Source: Branchiostoma floridae (Eukaryota; Chordata; Leptocardii; Amphioxiformes; Branchiostomatidae). Taken from it: a DNA stretch of 64,000 nt. Every line of letters starts with the position of its first letter. Positions within the stretch are counted from its first letter, which is position 1. A program made the position numbers and the translations under genes. Positions 26,115 to 38,500 of the stretch are shown here, one piece after another. The notes below the pieces were generated by a model. That model ran no database searches. It worked only from the letters and a program-made list of their open reading frames with translations, and was not told the origin of the DNA. The stretch covers positions 1,906,678 to 1,970,677 of the forward strand of contig NC_049988.1 in the NCBI RefSeq assembly GCF_000003815.2, given 5' to 3'.

Positions 26115-26850
26115 TAATTAAGGGTTAATGACCCGCTCCGAGGTGTATATGGTGTCATAACGCCTGTTCCTTGGATATAACCACCGAATAAAACCACCGA
26201 GTGAGCGAAGCGAACGAGGTGGTTTTATGAGGTGGTTATAGCAAAGGACCAGGCGTTATGACACCATGTATACCGAGCAACAGGCGGGTCAATAACGTTA
26301 TTATCATATAGCCTACCCATATAGCCTACTTGCAAACTCCCGTATGACGCATAGATCCCTTCATACTATACGTGTGAATTCCTTTGTCGAATTTCCAAAA
26401 GTTCACCTTTGTTCCTTGGTACATACGTATTTAACAGATTGCAGTTTGAAACCAAAATTTCCACAGAAAATATTCAAAACATTGCAGTCTTTCGCTTTTT
26501 AGAACAACAAAACTCATTATCAATGTTAACAGAAGGAGCTATTCCCTCCTTGCAGTCTGTACTTATTCCCTCTGCTCTGGCATATGTTTCGCTCCTTTTG
26601 ATTGGCCAAACCCTGAATATCTCTTGTGCATCGCTCAGTCAGGTTGGTCAGAATGAATCGACACCGGAACCGGTGTCGATTTGCATCGACACTGGTGCCA
26701 GTATCGATGCCAATCGACACCGGTGATTCATTCTGACCAATCAGAATAAGGATACACACCGGCCTGGCCGGAATCTAAGTGTTATGGCGTCATAACCAAC
26801 GTTGAACGGGGCCTTCTGATTGGTCCGCGGCGCCTGGCTATATGATAATA
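26115..26850. mobile_element. Hairpin DNA element, copy 1
   Basis: A 170 bp near-perfect hairpin (26,125-26,290; aatgacccgc ... gcgggtcaat, with ggtgtcataacgcctg pairing with caggcgttatgacacc) followed by a body ending in cggggccttctgattggt and ggctatatgataataa. The last motif is the inverse of attatcatatagcc just after the hairpin. A second copy is at 59,742-60,797. The body differs (palindromic cgacaccgg motifs here). No protein is encoded; the frames at 26,409-26,759 follow the palindromes. Confidence 0.8.
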
Positions 26851-27146
26851 AATAGTAAGTTATTGAGATATGTATGCAATGTTATATGCAAGGGTTTTAT
26901 ATAAACCATATAAACCATGCAACTGCATTTTAAATAAGAAATCTACTAGAGTCACAAAATATTACTTTATTTTCATGCATAGCTTTCTTTTTCTAATAAA
27001 AGCTTTTTTTAAGGTGAAAGAAGGGGGATTCACGTAAGAAATGATGCTAATTATTTCTAGTTCTTTGACATAGACAGTGCAGACGAAATTTTAGTACGTC
27101 CATCTTTTGTTAATTACAGTTTAACTGAATTCTTGTTTGGAGTGAG

Positions 27147-27296
27147 CTAATTGTTGTAAACGTAGTAGCAGTAATGAAGGCGGTGATTCTTGGATCCGCC
27201 ATCGTCGTACGGGTGGGCGCCACGTCTGTCATCTTTGTTGTCGTCGTCTTCATCGTCCCATCGGAACCACTCCTCACGGACAGACATGTGTTTAAC
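27147..27296 (-). CDS. Last ApeC exon, 17.6 kb from the rest
   Basis: Follows acceptor cctctag in phase 0 and reads VKHMSVREEWFRWDDEDDDN, then HPYDDGGSKNHRLHYCYY, and stops (TAG at 27147-27149). This is the canonical end of ApeC, and it supplies exactly the piece missing after GGCQQ at 44,904. It could instead belong to a separate gene copy whose other exons are gone, but no other ApeC exon lies between. The donor at 44,903 is GTCATT, weaker than average; without splicing the frame stops after 12 more residues. Confidence 0.8.
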   Translation of the reverse strand, partial: VKHMSVREEWFRWDDEDDDNKDDRRGAHPYDDGGSKNHRLHYCYYVYNN

Positions 27297-30200
27297 CTAG
27301 AGGAGTGGTGAGCCAGACAACAAGTAAGAAGTGAATTTTCTGTTCTTTTTTTAACACAGAAATAGCACAAACTATATATTAACACCCACTAAGCCATTAG
27401 ACACCGTAATTTCTCAGCAACGTATTGCTGCTCATGTAGCTACTTGTTCCATTTACACGTAGAAGCGCCATTGCAGTGGTGGTTTGATTATTCCTTGACA
27501 ATGACTGCAGTCAGTCAATGAAAAAAAAATGGCTAGTCTTATTCGATTGGGAATCATATAGTTAAGTTATTCTGTAGAACATTGTGTCCTAGACCGGAGC
27601 TTAACGTATAGTTATCTAGCGAGTTAATATTGCAGTTAAAAAGTATTAACACGATCCAAATTTAAAAGGGAAAATCCAATTTATTCCCTTTTTTCGTCTC
27701 GAATTTTCAAACCTCAAGATACCCAAATGTTGAAAGTGAAGCTGCAGAGTATGCTATAATTAAGCGCCATCAGCGCGGCTAAAAGCCGCCGTAGGCCATC
27801 AGCGCGGCTAAAAGCCGCCGGTCACAGCACGGTTAAAAGCCGCCGGTGCCTTCAGTGCGGTTAAAAGCCGCCGGTCACAGCGCGGCTGACAGCCGCCCGT
27901 TGCAGCGCGGTTAAAAGCCGCCTGATACTGCGCGGCTAAAAGCCGCCTTACACAGCGCGGTTAAAAGCCGCACATTGCAGCGCGGTTAAAAGCCGCCCGA
28001 CACAGCGCGGTGAAAAGCCGCCGGTCACAGCGCGGCTAAAAGCCGCCCGTTGCAGCGCGGTTAAAAGCCGCCGGTCACAGCGCGGTTAAAAGCTGCCGGT
28101 CACAGCGCAGCTAACAGTCGCCCGACACAGCGCGGTTAAAAGCCGCCGGTCACAGCCCGGTTAAAAGCCGCCGGTCACAGCGCGGCTAAAAGCCGCCGGA
28201 CACAGCGCGGCTAAAAGCCGCCGGATACAGCGCGGTTAAAAGCCCCCACAGCCTTGTGCCTTCAGCGCGGCTAAAAGCCTCGTGTCACCAGAGCGGCTAA
28301 ACATTAATAACGGTCCTGTTCCTAGAAGCGATTCTCTGTAAAAGAATGGAAGTTAAATGGTGCAATACCTTGTTCCTATTATCTCACACTAATCAACGGT
28401 CCGATAAAAGTTTTAGTTTTGTATTCATCTGATAGTCTACAATGAATGTCAACATTGACAATAGTACTATTACACTGCATTAATAGCATCATGGAAAGCG
28501 GTACACTACACTGAAGAAGTCACTGTTGTACTTTCTTGGACACTGGACACGCGTATTGGGTGTATGTAGAAAGTTATATTTCACGCAGGGAGATTAAGAA
28601 ATCCAAATAGAAATGCAAATATAACTTTAGAAATCCTTCCTCCTGACAACTGGAGAAAACATGTAAGTCTTTCTTTCCTAATTGTCTTACCCACATTTTT
28701 CTAACACAGGTGTACATTAAAAGAGACATAGGAATATCATTATGACCACACACCATTAGTCTTGTTTCAGTCGTCAGGCAACCGAATTATTTTATGCTCC
28801 AATCACCAATCCAGGCAAGACGTTTCGTAGTAGAATAAGTAATGCATCATCTAATCAATTCAATCAAGCGTTCTAGGCCCTCTCTATCTCTGCCACTAGC
28901 CTCTACCAGGATCCGCGGATCGGTGGTCTAATTGTAGAAATTGGACAAATAGAGTCTATAGGACACAAGGGAAGTCAGCCGGCCAGTGGAGTATGTGTCT
29001 TATTTTGTGACAGATGTACAGCAACGATCTCCCCATACTTGACAGTGTATTCTTTGAGAGGCTTGTTCTCACTCGACTCCTTCACATACACCCCGTCGTT
29101 GTTCGGCACGTGCCATTGGAGTTTCAGGTGCTGTTTGTCCGAGTAGGTGGTGATGACCTTCACAAACCAGGGTACCATCTCTTGAGCATCGTTGGAGTCT
29201 GCCGGGCGGGACGACCATGAAGTCGTTGGTCTTGTACAGGGGCTCCTGTGAACAAAGTTTTAAAGGGCTATTAGGAAGGTGGGATGACATTTGTGTCATA
29301 TGTTGGGCGACAGTCTAATAAAACATACATAGGAAATTCATGTAATTGAAAAGAAATGTTGGTTGTACTTGGTCTCTTCAGGTGAATCAGCGTGTAGCAG
29401 ATATGAATCACTATTCTCCAAGCAAAGGTTGAATCAATGAGTAGTGGCCCGAATTTTTACTTGTTGGCTCCTCATTAAATCTTGGCCACTACGAATCCCT
29501 GCTATATACCCAACCTGAGAATATGTACCACCTACTTTTTCGTGGTAGCGTGTCTGTTGTGTGGAGGTTGTGGTTGGTAATTAACTATTTTTTAATTAGC
29601 GTTTTAGGGATTGCGACAGGGTTGGAAGGGGTCTTGAGTGAGTCACCTGATAGGTTGGAGAAAAAACAGCTAAGTTCTACTATATCAATACGTCCCCGAA
29701 TGGTTGGTGCCTTTCTCTTGACATTCCAAGTTATAAAACGTTTTAAAGCTGATTTTACATTTTAATACCTGATGCACGCAGTTAAGATGGGTGAGTCACT
29801 GAGTATGCTAAATGTCACTACACTTAGGGTCACAAGGCCTGACTAATTAAAAACGTGTCGATCATGTCGGATCTGAGAACATGAATCAATGTCAATCAAC
29901 CAATCTCACAGCAGGGAACTCCAAGCTCAGAACATAAACGATGGGAAAACATGACACTGCCTGACCCTGCCTGACCCAGTGGGTACTTACGGTGTTGTTG
30001 TTTTTTTTCGCCCGTCGTTCGTTGCCATTAGAAACGGCCGATGCCATGTCACCGACCGGTCTAAGCATATCCGTCTAACTTCAGCGAACTTTTCGTGGGC
30101 TGACAATGCTTTTCAAAAGGCTTCAAATGTTTACTAGCGTCTTGGAATCACACAGAAAAGGACATACGCCTGGGCGTGTGTAACGGCCATTAACAGCTGA

Positions 30201-33200
30201 TTATCACCTAATTAACTTGATTTTCAAGTATGTGGATTGCCTGGGATTAACATCCAGATGGCCGGCCCTGTGCCCGTTGTGTGCAGTACTGTAAACCCTT
30301 CAAATGGGTCTGTTGTATAGATGATATTTTTGGGGATACAAATTCACCCTACACTTTCTCGTTAACGATATTCGGGATAAGATTTACGAATCAGTTAGTG
30401 ACTATCACACACAAAAGGAGATATAAAAAGTTTGAAGACTATCCCATCTTGGGATACAAAGTATAAGACGTTGAAACTATGTCAAAGTAAAATGGTAGCG
30501 CCGAACCTGCTTGTATGGCTGACATCGGGTACAATTTCTTGCTCAACGAAAGCAGTCGAAAGGCTATCAGATATGAAGGAAGGTACACAGAAAGTTTGAA
30601 GACTAGCGAGTCTAGACTCTTGGGATACAGAGATTTGAGATACATAGACTTTTCAAGAAAACATGTGCACTCTGCTATCTAGAAAGACTATGTTATAAAT
30701 GGACGGATTACTAAAGAATGACCCACAAATAATAATGAAACGCGTTGGCTGGCAGTTTTGCTGATGTGTGCGTGCTCAAATGTCGTCTACTTAAAAAAAA
30801 AGTAATCATAAAACGTCAAAGTATTATATTTATACCAGTAACAACCGGTACCTGTTCCTCTTGTCAGTACACCACCCCACCCCCCGTGCACACTGAAGTG
30901 GAATGATTATCAGGGGTATTCAAGATTCGATCGCTATAATGATCGCCCTGCGTGTTGGATAAATTTGACAAAACAAACTTGATCCAAGCATAACTATCTA
31001 TTCTCTAAGGAATCATAAGACCCGCTTCTGGAGTGGAATGCTCTTGGAATGTATCCGCGATAGTACATGAAATAGATTAGATATGCACCTTGCACGGCAG
31101 CCATCGAGAAAAAAGATCATCATGTTGGCAAATTGGCGAGTTGGGAAACTGCAGTTCATTTATGTTTAATTAGCAGATCGGGATGGTAAGTAATTTTATT
31201 GTACAGTTTTGTTTCCGTTTTTGTTTCAAAATATTTTCTGTCATATGTGGTTTTATATGGCAATGGCATTCTGGAACTGGAGTGGTTGCCTGTGTGGGGG
31301 GAGACAGGACCTGTATAGGCTGATATTGTGTTCAGAAACGTCGGGTGTTTTACCCCAACAGGAGCACGTGAACACGTGCTTATCATTTTCAAAGCTTACG
31401 GTACGTTTCAACCAAAAATGTTATAGGGATTTATATAGTTTTAAAAAAATGGGTCTTAGTGGCAAGTGTGCAGATGTTGACACGCTGACAGCACCAAATC
31501 CGTAATTGTTTTTGTCACTTTGGAATGTTTATAGTTGGACACCGTTTAGCCCTTGGATAATGACTTTGCCCCCCCCCCCATACATCTGCTTGGACATAAC
31601 GAAAGCACTGGCGATTAGTTCCTGTGACACAGGCCTCCCACTCCCGCTGGGATGTAGATATGCATCACTGCATTTGACCCGGGTGTGAGGATAGGGTCAC
31701 ATTACCGCTAGCCCTAGACCTAATTTCCGTTCTTTTATATAAAAAAATCAAAGAAATGCTTCTGCCTGCAGCTGGCCGGGCAAGACTCCGCATCTTTTGT
31801 TGTTACTCAACTACGGTTGTCCCACAAAGAAAGCGAGAACAAGGAATGTGGGGAAAGCGGACAAAAACGCGGTATATGATAAGAAAGTCACATTTTTTCG
31901 CAATAGCATCTGCTTGGAGAGTGATGCATTGACTCTTTTGAAAAACAAGGAGTTAGGGTTGACTTATATGTGACAAACGTGAATTTTGCAGCAGACGAAA
32001 GCAAGTACTCTCCATGTAGATGTTGTTGGAGGAAATTTGTGACTGTCTCATTATATGCCGCGTTTTTCATTCGCCTTCTTTCAGTTTTCCCCGACAACAT
32101 CTGCTCGGCTGATTCATGAGGGTCTGCATGCTCTTTTCCGTAAGGCGTAGGCAGCCTAGTTTTATATTTCCCGTAAGGCCATGTTGATTTGATTATATGG
32201 ATGACATCCTCTGGGAACTCCAGAACTGATGCGAGCGAGCGAATAAAAAAAAAAGTTTGGCCAAAAAAAAAAAAGTTGACTTCAGCATGAAATCTAAGTG
32301 GTCAGGAAGGTTGAACATAGGACTAAACACACATAGTATGGTATACCAACAGTTAGGTGTAGGGACCAGTACATCGTACAGGTGCAAAACGTTTTTTTCT
32401 TCTTATTGGACCGATCCGAAAAAAATGACCCGAAAAAAGTCAGTGGAACCGGTTTCGCCAATTAGAAAATGGACACACTATGTCGGCAGGCGTCTGGGGT
32501 CTTACCGGGCTAAGACAACAAGAGCGAAGTCGAGTAGAGTTTATAGTCATTTGCACCAAGTTTCTACAGTCAAAGGTACAGAAACTTGATTACTTGGAGA
32601 TGGGATTTTAAAACGCCAGTGGGAGTCAGATAATCCACCAAACAGATTCCTTTGTAGCAAAACTGACCAATCATCATTGTTTTGAGTATAGCAAATTCTC
32701 AAGTTTCCACAGACAATCAGGTTCAGGTCCGGATCTGGAAATGATCCTCTGGACCTGAACGGAACCTGTACCTAAATTTTCTGTACTGGTACCTACCCCT
32801 ACCAACAATAGATTTTTTTTCACATCTTATTCTTTGACTTTAGATTTATTTTGGCATTCCATGGCATTAGTTATCTGTTTTCTGATACTTTTTTTCCAAT
32901 TTACGGCATATATGTGCTCATTTTACAGCTGCTTTGCACAATTTACTGTGTGGTCAAAAACTTTTTTTTTTTTTGGAAATGGCCGAAAATTGGTGCGAGC
33001 GCGGATGTCATCCATATAATCAAATCAACATGGCCTAATTAGTAGGGAAAACCGTCTTATCTACGTCATTCGTAGCGAGGCAACCAAATTTAGCGTAATT
33101 GCCTTCCTTGATTTAGCGTAATACGTAGGGGGTTCTTCTGAATTCAGCGTAAATTGTGTCGGGACCCCCCATGCAGACCCTCATTCATGGGTTGAGAAGA

Positions 33201-35474
33201 TTCTATTCCAAAGTTGCCATCATCATCTGTCGACAACGGGGTTAAACGGTACTAGTTATACGGCCCCTTACGGGGTGACATGCCCTTCTGTTAGCTGAAC
33301 ACATGAAGGGGACTATCGTTCGGGTGAATGATGGTACGGTAGAGTTTAAACACGGGGCATTTAGGTCCTAAACTAAACTGCCGATTATGCCACACGATTC
33401 TATGCAAAAGATATTTATAAAATGATCAATATCACAGTATGTACCATTGAGACACTGCTTTCCAAGCAGAGGTTTGTCTGCGGATTGTGTTACATGTTTA
33501 ACTTTTAGCTAATTATCGGGTAGGCGTTTCTGTCGGGCTTTATGTTTTGTAGAGTTTTCATGTCCGGTGTCACGCCTAAACCACGCCGAACCTCTGCTCG
33601 GAGAGTACCTAACCAGCAACACCAACCGTTTCGACGGATCATTGATGGCGGCGGGATGCAAGCCGATAACACATACCATATGTAGATTGTTATCTACACC
33701 AGGATACAGGAGGCCTAGTCTCTACGAGACTCCGGATCGCTGGAAAATCGTAGAAATGGAACAAATAGAGAGGAATATAACCGGCCAGGGAACAGCTCGC
33801 GATCGCGGTCGCGTTACTGTTGCCTAGCCGGCTATATTCCTCTGGCCGGCATACTCCTCTATTTGTACCATTTCTACAATTTTTTCCAGCGAGTCGGAGT
33901 CTGGTAGAGACTACAGGAGGCCTAGGCTGATCACATGCTCGGCCTTGCTTTGAGTCTAACTTCTAAGATCTTCTAAGCAGATGTAAGAATCCTGCAAATT
34001 CTAATTTCTTGGTGTTAAGTTCTTTTTTTTTTTTTGCTTTTCTAGTCTTGTGTTTTTCATCTGATGTAGAAGAAGACGATACCGTTCAGAGTATGAAAAG
34101 AGAACTAGATTTTGTGTAGGTAAAGCACAAAGAGGATGCTATACACGGACAAAGAATTCCACGAAATCGTCTTTCGGAAGTGATGTAAAACGGGGGTCCA
34201 AGGAGATACTCTAAGGCTCCGGCTGTTTCATTTTACTCGTTTTTATCGAGCATTCTATTATGTATTGTATCTTTAACTGTTAAAACTTAACTTTGGTTTT
34301 GACAACGCTTTGGAGAAGGAGAAAGCAGACAAAAAACTGATCCGAATCCTTACATGTAGTGTGTCTCCGAGCATATGTGGTGGTAGAGGCCTAGAGGAAA
34401 CCACGTACACGGTGTGTTGAATGATATTTCCCTCCCAGGCTAGACACTCCTACACATACATACATCCTTGTACTTGGAGATTAAAGTTGACCGGGTAAGC
34501 CCGCCCACTGAAAGATTCTACCCCGCCGGGCTAATGGTATTTCTCATCCTCATCTAAAGGGTCGGGGACTATGGTCGCTCAATGTTCCACAAATCCTAGC
34601 GGTGGGCCAGGGGCCAAGCTCTATTGAACTTGATGAATATTACAGGGATGACGTAACCATTAGCACAAATAAAAACAAGGCTTTAAACCATTGAAAGCCT
34701 TTCTTGGTGGGATTTTGTGTGAAATCTGGGCATTTTGGGAGTGGCTGCGGTAGGAAAGACCCTATACTTGTTGAATTAGTTGTAAAAAATGACATGTCTC
34801 CATCGAAGGGGTTTTGCCACCCCCCTGAAATAGTGGTATCGTCGTCAGATAGCTGTTTTAAGCTAAACGGGCCAATCCAAGTGCTCTAATTAGGGGGGTG
34901 TATCAAAAGATTAGCCGTATAGACATTCTTGCAAATGAATTTCACGAGACTGGACATAGTTGGCTATCATTTGAGGGTAAGTTTGTATGGCTTGAACGTT
35001 TTATTCTTGAGATAATTGCATATTTGTTTCCTCAACTCTCCCATTGGAACGCATGTATTAATTGGAGAAATTCTAATGGCATCGTCTCCCCGACAGCGAA
35101 TGGAAAGTACAGGGACCTTGTAGAAAGTAACTTCACTGCCCAGTATACTGCAAAGCTTTATGATAGATATCCTGGACCAGTGGATGCCAGATTGTTTTCA
35201 GGGCCAACACTGACAAACTGCTGACTTCTGTGACCGACATTACACAACGGAAATTCTACAACAGCCGCTCTGAGTGTCCTAGTTAGTTTACGCCCTGAGT
35301 TAGAACCACCTGGGGTAACCTTACAGCGATGAACAGATAACACCATACATTTTCTGGTGGGGAGTGTGGACTTCTATCCCGCCTGATAGGGTTAACGGAC
35401 GGTGTGTGTGCGTGCGTGTGTGTATGTATGTATGTATGTATGTTTGTGCGCGCGGGTGTGTGTGCGTGTATGTA

Positions 35475-35552
<78 letters not shown>

Positions 35553-38500
35553 TGTGTGTGTGTATGCCACCTTTGGGGCATCTTCACTATAGAAACAGCC
35601 TGGACCATCGCGGGTTAACGCAAGCATCAACAAAGATCAACAAACAGGATAGAGTTTATGAAATTCCAGACTGTTACCAGGGGCGACACAAGCAATCTCC
35701 TCGGCTCCGTGAAAGGACAAGCCACATACATGTATGTTCGGCTCCAAGTAGAACCTATAAATATAGTGCCATAAGATAATATCAAAGCTCAGCCAAGGAA
35801 TATAGCCGGCCAAAGGGAGTCAAACGGGCATACATACTCCTGGGCCGGCTTCACTCCTCTGCAAGCCTAGTTACCAAATTAAACCCCAGCCCGATCTCAA
35901 GTACACGAAATATATTTTTGAGGTTGGGGTAAGGTATACAGGCTACTCGCTCCTCTGCCAGATTTTTATACTATCTTATTACACAGTAGGATCTGCTTGG
36001 AGCTGGGGGTCTCCAGATCCGACTGGACTGTCTGGGCCCAGTGTAGAACAACGTGGCGAGAACTGTCTGAACTGTCTGTAGCCGCCACGCATCAACTATT
36101 GATGCAAGCGAACGATTGATTGATTGATTGATTGATTGATATTTCGAACTCTATCAACAAGCGAGTGGACTAATCTATAGTTTAACATTCACATGTTGGG
36201 GAGACGGGTGTGGTGAGGGGTAAATATTACAGTCTTGTTCCCTGCATATCAAATGCAGGTAAATCCCCAAGCAGGAATTAGGTTCCGACGTTTTTGTGTT
36301 TATTCATGCCTTTTTGTGGTTACTGTATCTTTCTGTCCTGATTCTGCTCTGACTGCAGTGCTAATTCCAGGTTACACAAACACCAGAAACACTCGTAGTA
36401 ACTCATAAACAATTGAAATACACATTGAATATAACTACTAACCTTTGATAAGAGAGCCAATAGCCTTCCCTGTGGAGACATCCAGGATCCATGATGCACG
36501 GGTTCCCACATCATGTCCGTTCTTCGCCAGCAAAACTTCCGATCGCGACGACTGGATTCTGTACACTATCCGCGGAGTTGGAACATATATCCGGTGACGC
36601 TCACAGATCCAAAAACGAGTTGAAGAATGGCACAAGTCTATGTGAAGGAAAAAGTTTGTTGACAGCCGAATAAGTTGAAGACGCGAGCTTGGAGTGTTCT
36701 GACGAGAACGGGGTGAATGACACGGGGCGTTCTTCTGCACCAAGCCAGATTCTGTTCCCCACCCTTGTGTATCATTGGGCCACTGCAAGTAAATTTTATG
36801 GATGACATCGAAATCAGACTATATAAATAGTGAGATAGGGCGAAAAAACAAGATGGTGGCTACCATTTTCAAAAGATCTCAAAACAGACATTTTTGTCAT
36901 GTTGACCGTCACCAAAGAAGAAAAAAAAATCTGTTTTTCTGAAACAAGGTGAAAATTAATGAGCCATGATGTCATCCATAAAACTTAATTGCTGTGGCCT
37001 TACCTTGTCAAAGGAGGGCTGAGCCCCGTAGAGACCCACAGATTTGCATAACGGAACTCCCAGTGGGCACAACAGAAGGGTCGTATTTTCCCGAGATGAA
37101 ACCAGCTCAGACGCCACAACTGTGTCAACTGTGTTTGGAGTCTTTTAACTCCTCGGAGTCGGATGTAATACAGTATGGCACCTTTTCGAAGTCATCATGA
37201 ACTTAGGGCCTAGGGTATCCAACCTGTCGATGGATTTTCAAAAATTTCCAGAACCATAAGGTAGGCTTACATACTTCTTTGTTTTGAATATTCATATCTG
37301 ACGAGGAAAATTCCCCACGTTGCCATACAAGTATGATGTAGTTTTGGGTGTTATAAGTATATCCCGTACATCAGATGACTCATGGCGTAGGTAACATGGA
37401 TCTGCAGCCGTGAATTGTATCAAAGACGGACAGGCCTGGCGGCATTTGTAATTTTGCATTCTTCTGTGTGTTAGCCTGGATACCATATCCCAACCTCAAA
37501 AATATCTTTTGTGTATATAGTTGAGATCGGGCTGGGGTTTGGTAACCAGGCTATCTGTGTGTGTGACCACCCAGTATTTTTTTTCGGTCCATAGATTAAC
37601 AACAAGAGCCTTGTTGGGATCCATGTACAATTTCCGGTCCTCGGACTAACGCCACCGAAACCCAGGAATTGGGTAAGTAAAGTTGTCAATCCTTTGTTGT
37701 TAGTTGTATTATGGCATTCATCTTATGTTTATAAAGTTTTTGTTTTTGTTCCTGTTTTTGGTCTGGTGTTGCTGACTGCTAACCGGGTATCAGTACTATC
37801 TCCAAGCAGATGAAAGCAATCCTGCTCCGTTTTTTGTACTTGACACAAAATCTATTTTTTTCTAGTCTTGTGTCTTAATTGATCGCCCTATACACCAGAA
37901 GACGAAAAAAAAAAAAAAACACTTGAAAAACGCTTGAAAAACTCAAGACCAGAAAACTGGATTCTCACATCTGCTTAGACTAGAGTCGAAGCAGGGTCGG
38001 ACATGTGGTTTTGTCGTCTGAGCGGCCTCTTGTTGCCCTGTCCAGTGGCTGGTGTTGATAACGATCTATGGTATGTGTTATGGCTTGCACTCGGACCGCC
38101 ATCGTTGACCCGGAAAAAACGATTACGATGTTGCAGGACCCATTTCCTTGTAACCCGTGGAGATCCGTGAAGCATCTAAATGTTATATAGGGTCCGGCTC
38201 CTTACAAAGCGGATGTTGGACTCCTTTGTGTTTTGTCATCCCTTCCATGATTTTTGTCACTTTCAAAAAACAACACGCCTTTAGAAATGACGTCTGAAGG
38301 TACTCTCCAAGCAGAGGTTGAGTCGCGTAGATATAGTAGTAGTCGGAAAAATTACACCGGCGCGGGTGTAATTTTTCCGAGTACTAAGTACTATATCTAC
38401 GCAACTAAACCTCTGCTTGGAGAGTAGTCTAAAGGCGCCGGGGACTAACCTTTGCTTAGATAGTAACAGGGCCAAACACATTCATGTCATATAGATAACC

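Noticed and set aside
26409-26759. Overlapping frames on both strands
   Set aside because: They arise from palindromic cgacaccgg sequence of a hairpin element.
27770-28310. CRISPR-like array (25 bp regular repeats with a palindrome)
   Set aside because: There are no unique spacers (only about five variable bases), no cas genes, and the context is a eukaryotic genome inside a mirrored transposon arm.
31209-31505. 98-codon frame conserved in both arms as a gene
   Set aside because: Conservation is explained by arm identity; the opposite strand is equally open and no domain is recognised.
35283-35779. Several long open frames on both strands
   Set aside because: They are translations of the (GT)n microsatellite at 35,400-35,575 and its flanks.
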